This document shows positions 63,524 through 64,000 of a DNA stretch of 64,000 bases, in pieces (position 1 is the first letter of the stretch; every line of letters starts with the position of its first letter). The notes under the pieces are model-generated. The model had not been told where the DNA came from and made no database searches. It saw only the letters and a program-made list of their open reading frames with translations. The translations under genes and the position numbers were made by a program. The DNA is from Rhodothermales bacterium (lineage in GTDB: Bacteria > Bacteroidota > Rhodothermia > Rhodothermales > UBA10348), in the NCBI GenBank assembly GCA_028284865.1, contig JANQQV010000020.1:124001-188000 (forward strand), given 5' to 3'.

Positions 63524-64000
63524 ATGGCTGCACGAAAGTCTTCTTATCGTTCGCGTCCACGTAATGCTGTCCTGCTGATTGATTACACCAATGTGTTCGG
63601 TGTCATTTCAGAGCGCATTGACAACGATCAGCCAGATGCGGTTGTCCTCGACCTGGTCGCGTCTCTCAAAAGACACGTTTCTGAGCATTTAAACCTGAAG
63701 CCCGTGCGCACGCTGGCGTTTGCCAACCTGCCCCCGGGCAACATGCGTGGACACCGGGCCACCGGAGCATGGTTGGCTCAAGGCATCGAGCCCCATTTCT
63801 GCTATGCACGATCCCGCGACGAGGCTGCGGCCATTGAGTTGGCCATGGAAGCCATGACCTTGTCGAGGGAGCTCGGCCCATCCACCGCATTCGTCATTCT
63901 GTCGGGTAATCAGTGGTTTACCCCCCTCGTACAGCGTCTACTTCGAGGTGGACACTTCACACTGCTATCGACACTGGAATCACCGTCTGAGCCGGACGAT
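63524..64000 (+). CDS. NYN-domain (PIN-like) nuclease-fold protein, 3'-truncated
   Basis: At least 159 aa, open to the window end. An N-terminal basic tail is followed by NAVLLIDYTNVFG (first acidic residue), a central EAAAIELAMEAM helix and FVILSGNQWFTPLVQRLLRGG, the NYN hallmark strand. In the usual SGD the Asp is replaced by Asn (SGNQW), so activity may be altered. NYN/LabA-like proteins bind or cut RNA. The start is the ATG at 63524. Confidence 0.75.
   Translation, partial: MAARKSSYRSRPRNAVLLIDYTNVFGVISERIDNDQPDAVVLDLVASLKRHVSEHLNLKPVRTLAFANLPPGNMRGHRATGAWLAQGIEPHFCYARSRDEAAAIELAMEAMTLSRELGPSTAFVILSGNQWFTPLVQRLLRGGHFTLLSTLESPSEPDD

Noticed and set aside
1-64000. CRISPR array search by eye
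   Set aside because: No series of regularly spaced direct repeats was seen; only the short tandem repeats already listed.

Overview
The window looks like chromosome of a free-living, probably marine member of the Bacteroidota/Rhodothermota lineage. The grounds are moderately high GC in the core, a C-terminal type IX secretion sorting domain, an HU-like/SPOR envelope protein with its own upstream HU-like ORF, an HslV with an N-terminal propeptide, and several acidic Glu/Asp-rich envelope proteins. Lineage is inferred from gene style only; no rRNA is present.

Core left arm (1-32041): nucleotide-sugar genes (truncated rfbB, short rmlA, an RmlC-like cupin, a HAD phosphatase); a minus-strand unit of orphan ParA, penicillin-acylase-family hydrolase, NSS sodium symporter and low-MW phosphotyrosine phosphatase; lnt, maf and a class I glutamine amidotransferase; a nitroreductase-like gene and tonB; a PAS histidine kinase with a LuxR-type regulator; sixA-folB; a heme-motif lipoprotein; a PfkB kinase; and a long envelope run (TPR protein, predicted beta-barrel, HU-like/SPOR pair, exbB, exbD). 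yifB/comM and nadK follow, then tRNA-Phe and tRNA-Asp.

Genomic island (about 32041-53058, 21 kb): the 3' end of tRNA-Asp is repeated as a 14-bp copy at 53045-53058, next to an intact tyrosine integrase. The cargo is lower in GC and mostly unfamiliar. It holds: (a) a T9SS-sorted M4 metalloprotease; (b) two tandem paralogous lipoproteins with a hydrophobic six-cysteine C-terminal domain resembling halocin C8, plus a small two-helix membrane protein; (c) a divergent three-gene unit of membrane histidine kinase, DNA-binding-less response regulator and a protein with a caspase/CHAT-like His...Cys arrangement; (d) an excisionase/replication-like operon; (e) a decayed IS3-family element fused to the C-terminal stump of a second integrase; (f) an operon of alpha/beta hydrolase, YkuD-like transpeptidase and secreted NucA-type nuclease; (g) a DUF2589 operon. 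Blocks (b) and (c) share a 486-bp divergent regulatory region with nested dyads and are the best candidate for an undescribed system (a signal-controlled peptide-toxin or protease module).

Core right arm (53059-64000): the old tRNA-Asp terminator, then a DUF1801 protein, a sulfatase lipoprotein, a PHP-domain lipoprotein, a WbqC-family protein, an LD-carboxypeptidase, purN, purH, mreC, dacB, hslV and a truncated NYN-domain protein.
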